A DNA stretch of 6,760 bases from positions 1-6,760 of the forward strand of contig JANYCH010000117.1 of assembly GCA_025360395.1 (NCBI GenBank). The letters run 5' to 3'. Under the pieces are notes generated by a model, which was not told the origin of the DNA, ran no database searches, and worked only from the letters and a program-made list of their open reading frames with translations. The translations under genes were made by a program, and so were the position numbers. Shown piece after piece: positions 6,662 to 6,760 of the stretch. Within the stretch, counting starts at the first letter, position 1; each line of letters begins with the position of its first letter. The DNA is from Cytophagales bacterium. Lineage in GTDB: Bacteria; Bacteroidota; Bacteroidia; Cytophagales; UBA9547.

Positions 6662-6760
6662 TGTTACTGTTAGTTAAATGTTAGAAAGCAAATCTGAATT
6701 TTTTATCAATATAGTTTAAAATTTTTCTTATTAACTTTACAATAATATTGTGCCGAACTG
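6662..6760. other. AT-rich intergenic region upstream of the - strand coiled-coil gene
   Basis: Ninety-nine bases without an open gene, strongly AT-rich. It should hold the promoter of the leftward gene starting at 6661 and perhaps of a gene beyond the right edge. On the - strand, CAGATTTG (6696 down to 6689) differs by one base from the Bacteroidota -7 element TAnnTTTG and lies 27 nt before the ATG, but I find no convincing -33 TTTG at the proper spacing, so it is only a candidate. A 13-base palindrome, ACAATAATATTGT, sits at 6739-6751. No tRNA or terminator is visible. Confidence 0.4.

Overview
This window looks like ordinary chromosome from an AT-rich member of the Bacteroidota. Three things suggest this: the starts lack Shine-Dalgarno sequences and have A-rich leaders instead, the LysA is of the lineage-typical kind (CETDTFA and EPGK signatures), and a signal-peptide/coiled-coil/TM protein of a type I recall from this phylum is present. 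The lineage call comes from remembered family features, not from a database search.

Layout. Seven genes lie head to tail on the + strand. (1) The C-terminal end of a multi-pass membrane protein resembling the lysylphosphatidylglycerol-synthase TM/UPF0104 flippase-like family (1-289, cut by the left edge). (2) A processive-type family 2 glycosyltransferase (268-1398) overlapping gene 1 by 22 nt. (3) A small winged-helix-like hypothetical protein (1401-1655). (4) A DppC/OppC-type ABC permease with an enlarged extracytoplasmic loop (1655-2890), overlapping gene 3 by one base. (5) MiaE, the diiron tRNA-(ms2io6A37) hydroxylase (2923-3504). (6) A family 4 glycosyltransferase with a TTG start (3570-4784). 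(7) LysA, diaminopimelate decarboxylase (4819-6063). One convergent gene on the - strand (6095-6661) encodes a membrane-anchored coiled-coil protein, and about 100 nt of AT-rich upstream DNA follow to the right edge.

How the genes relate. Genes 1-4 are packed with overlaps or a 2-nt gap and are probably translated from one message. Genes 1 and 2 make a plausible glycolipid or polyprenyl-glycan pair. Genes 5-7 follow at gaps of 32, 65 and 34 nt. They could share the transcript, but their functions (tRNA modification, glycan synthesis, lysine/peptidoglycan precursor synthesis) are unrelated, so this looks like a housekeeping cluster and not a dedicated pathway. I see no rRNA, tRNA, CRISPR, insertion sequence, phage or defence genes, and no convincing new system. 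The items most worth a second look are the 84-aa gene, the loop-expanded orphan permease and the coiled-coil membrane protein.
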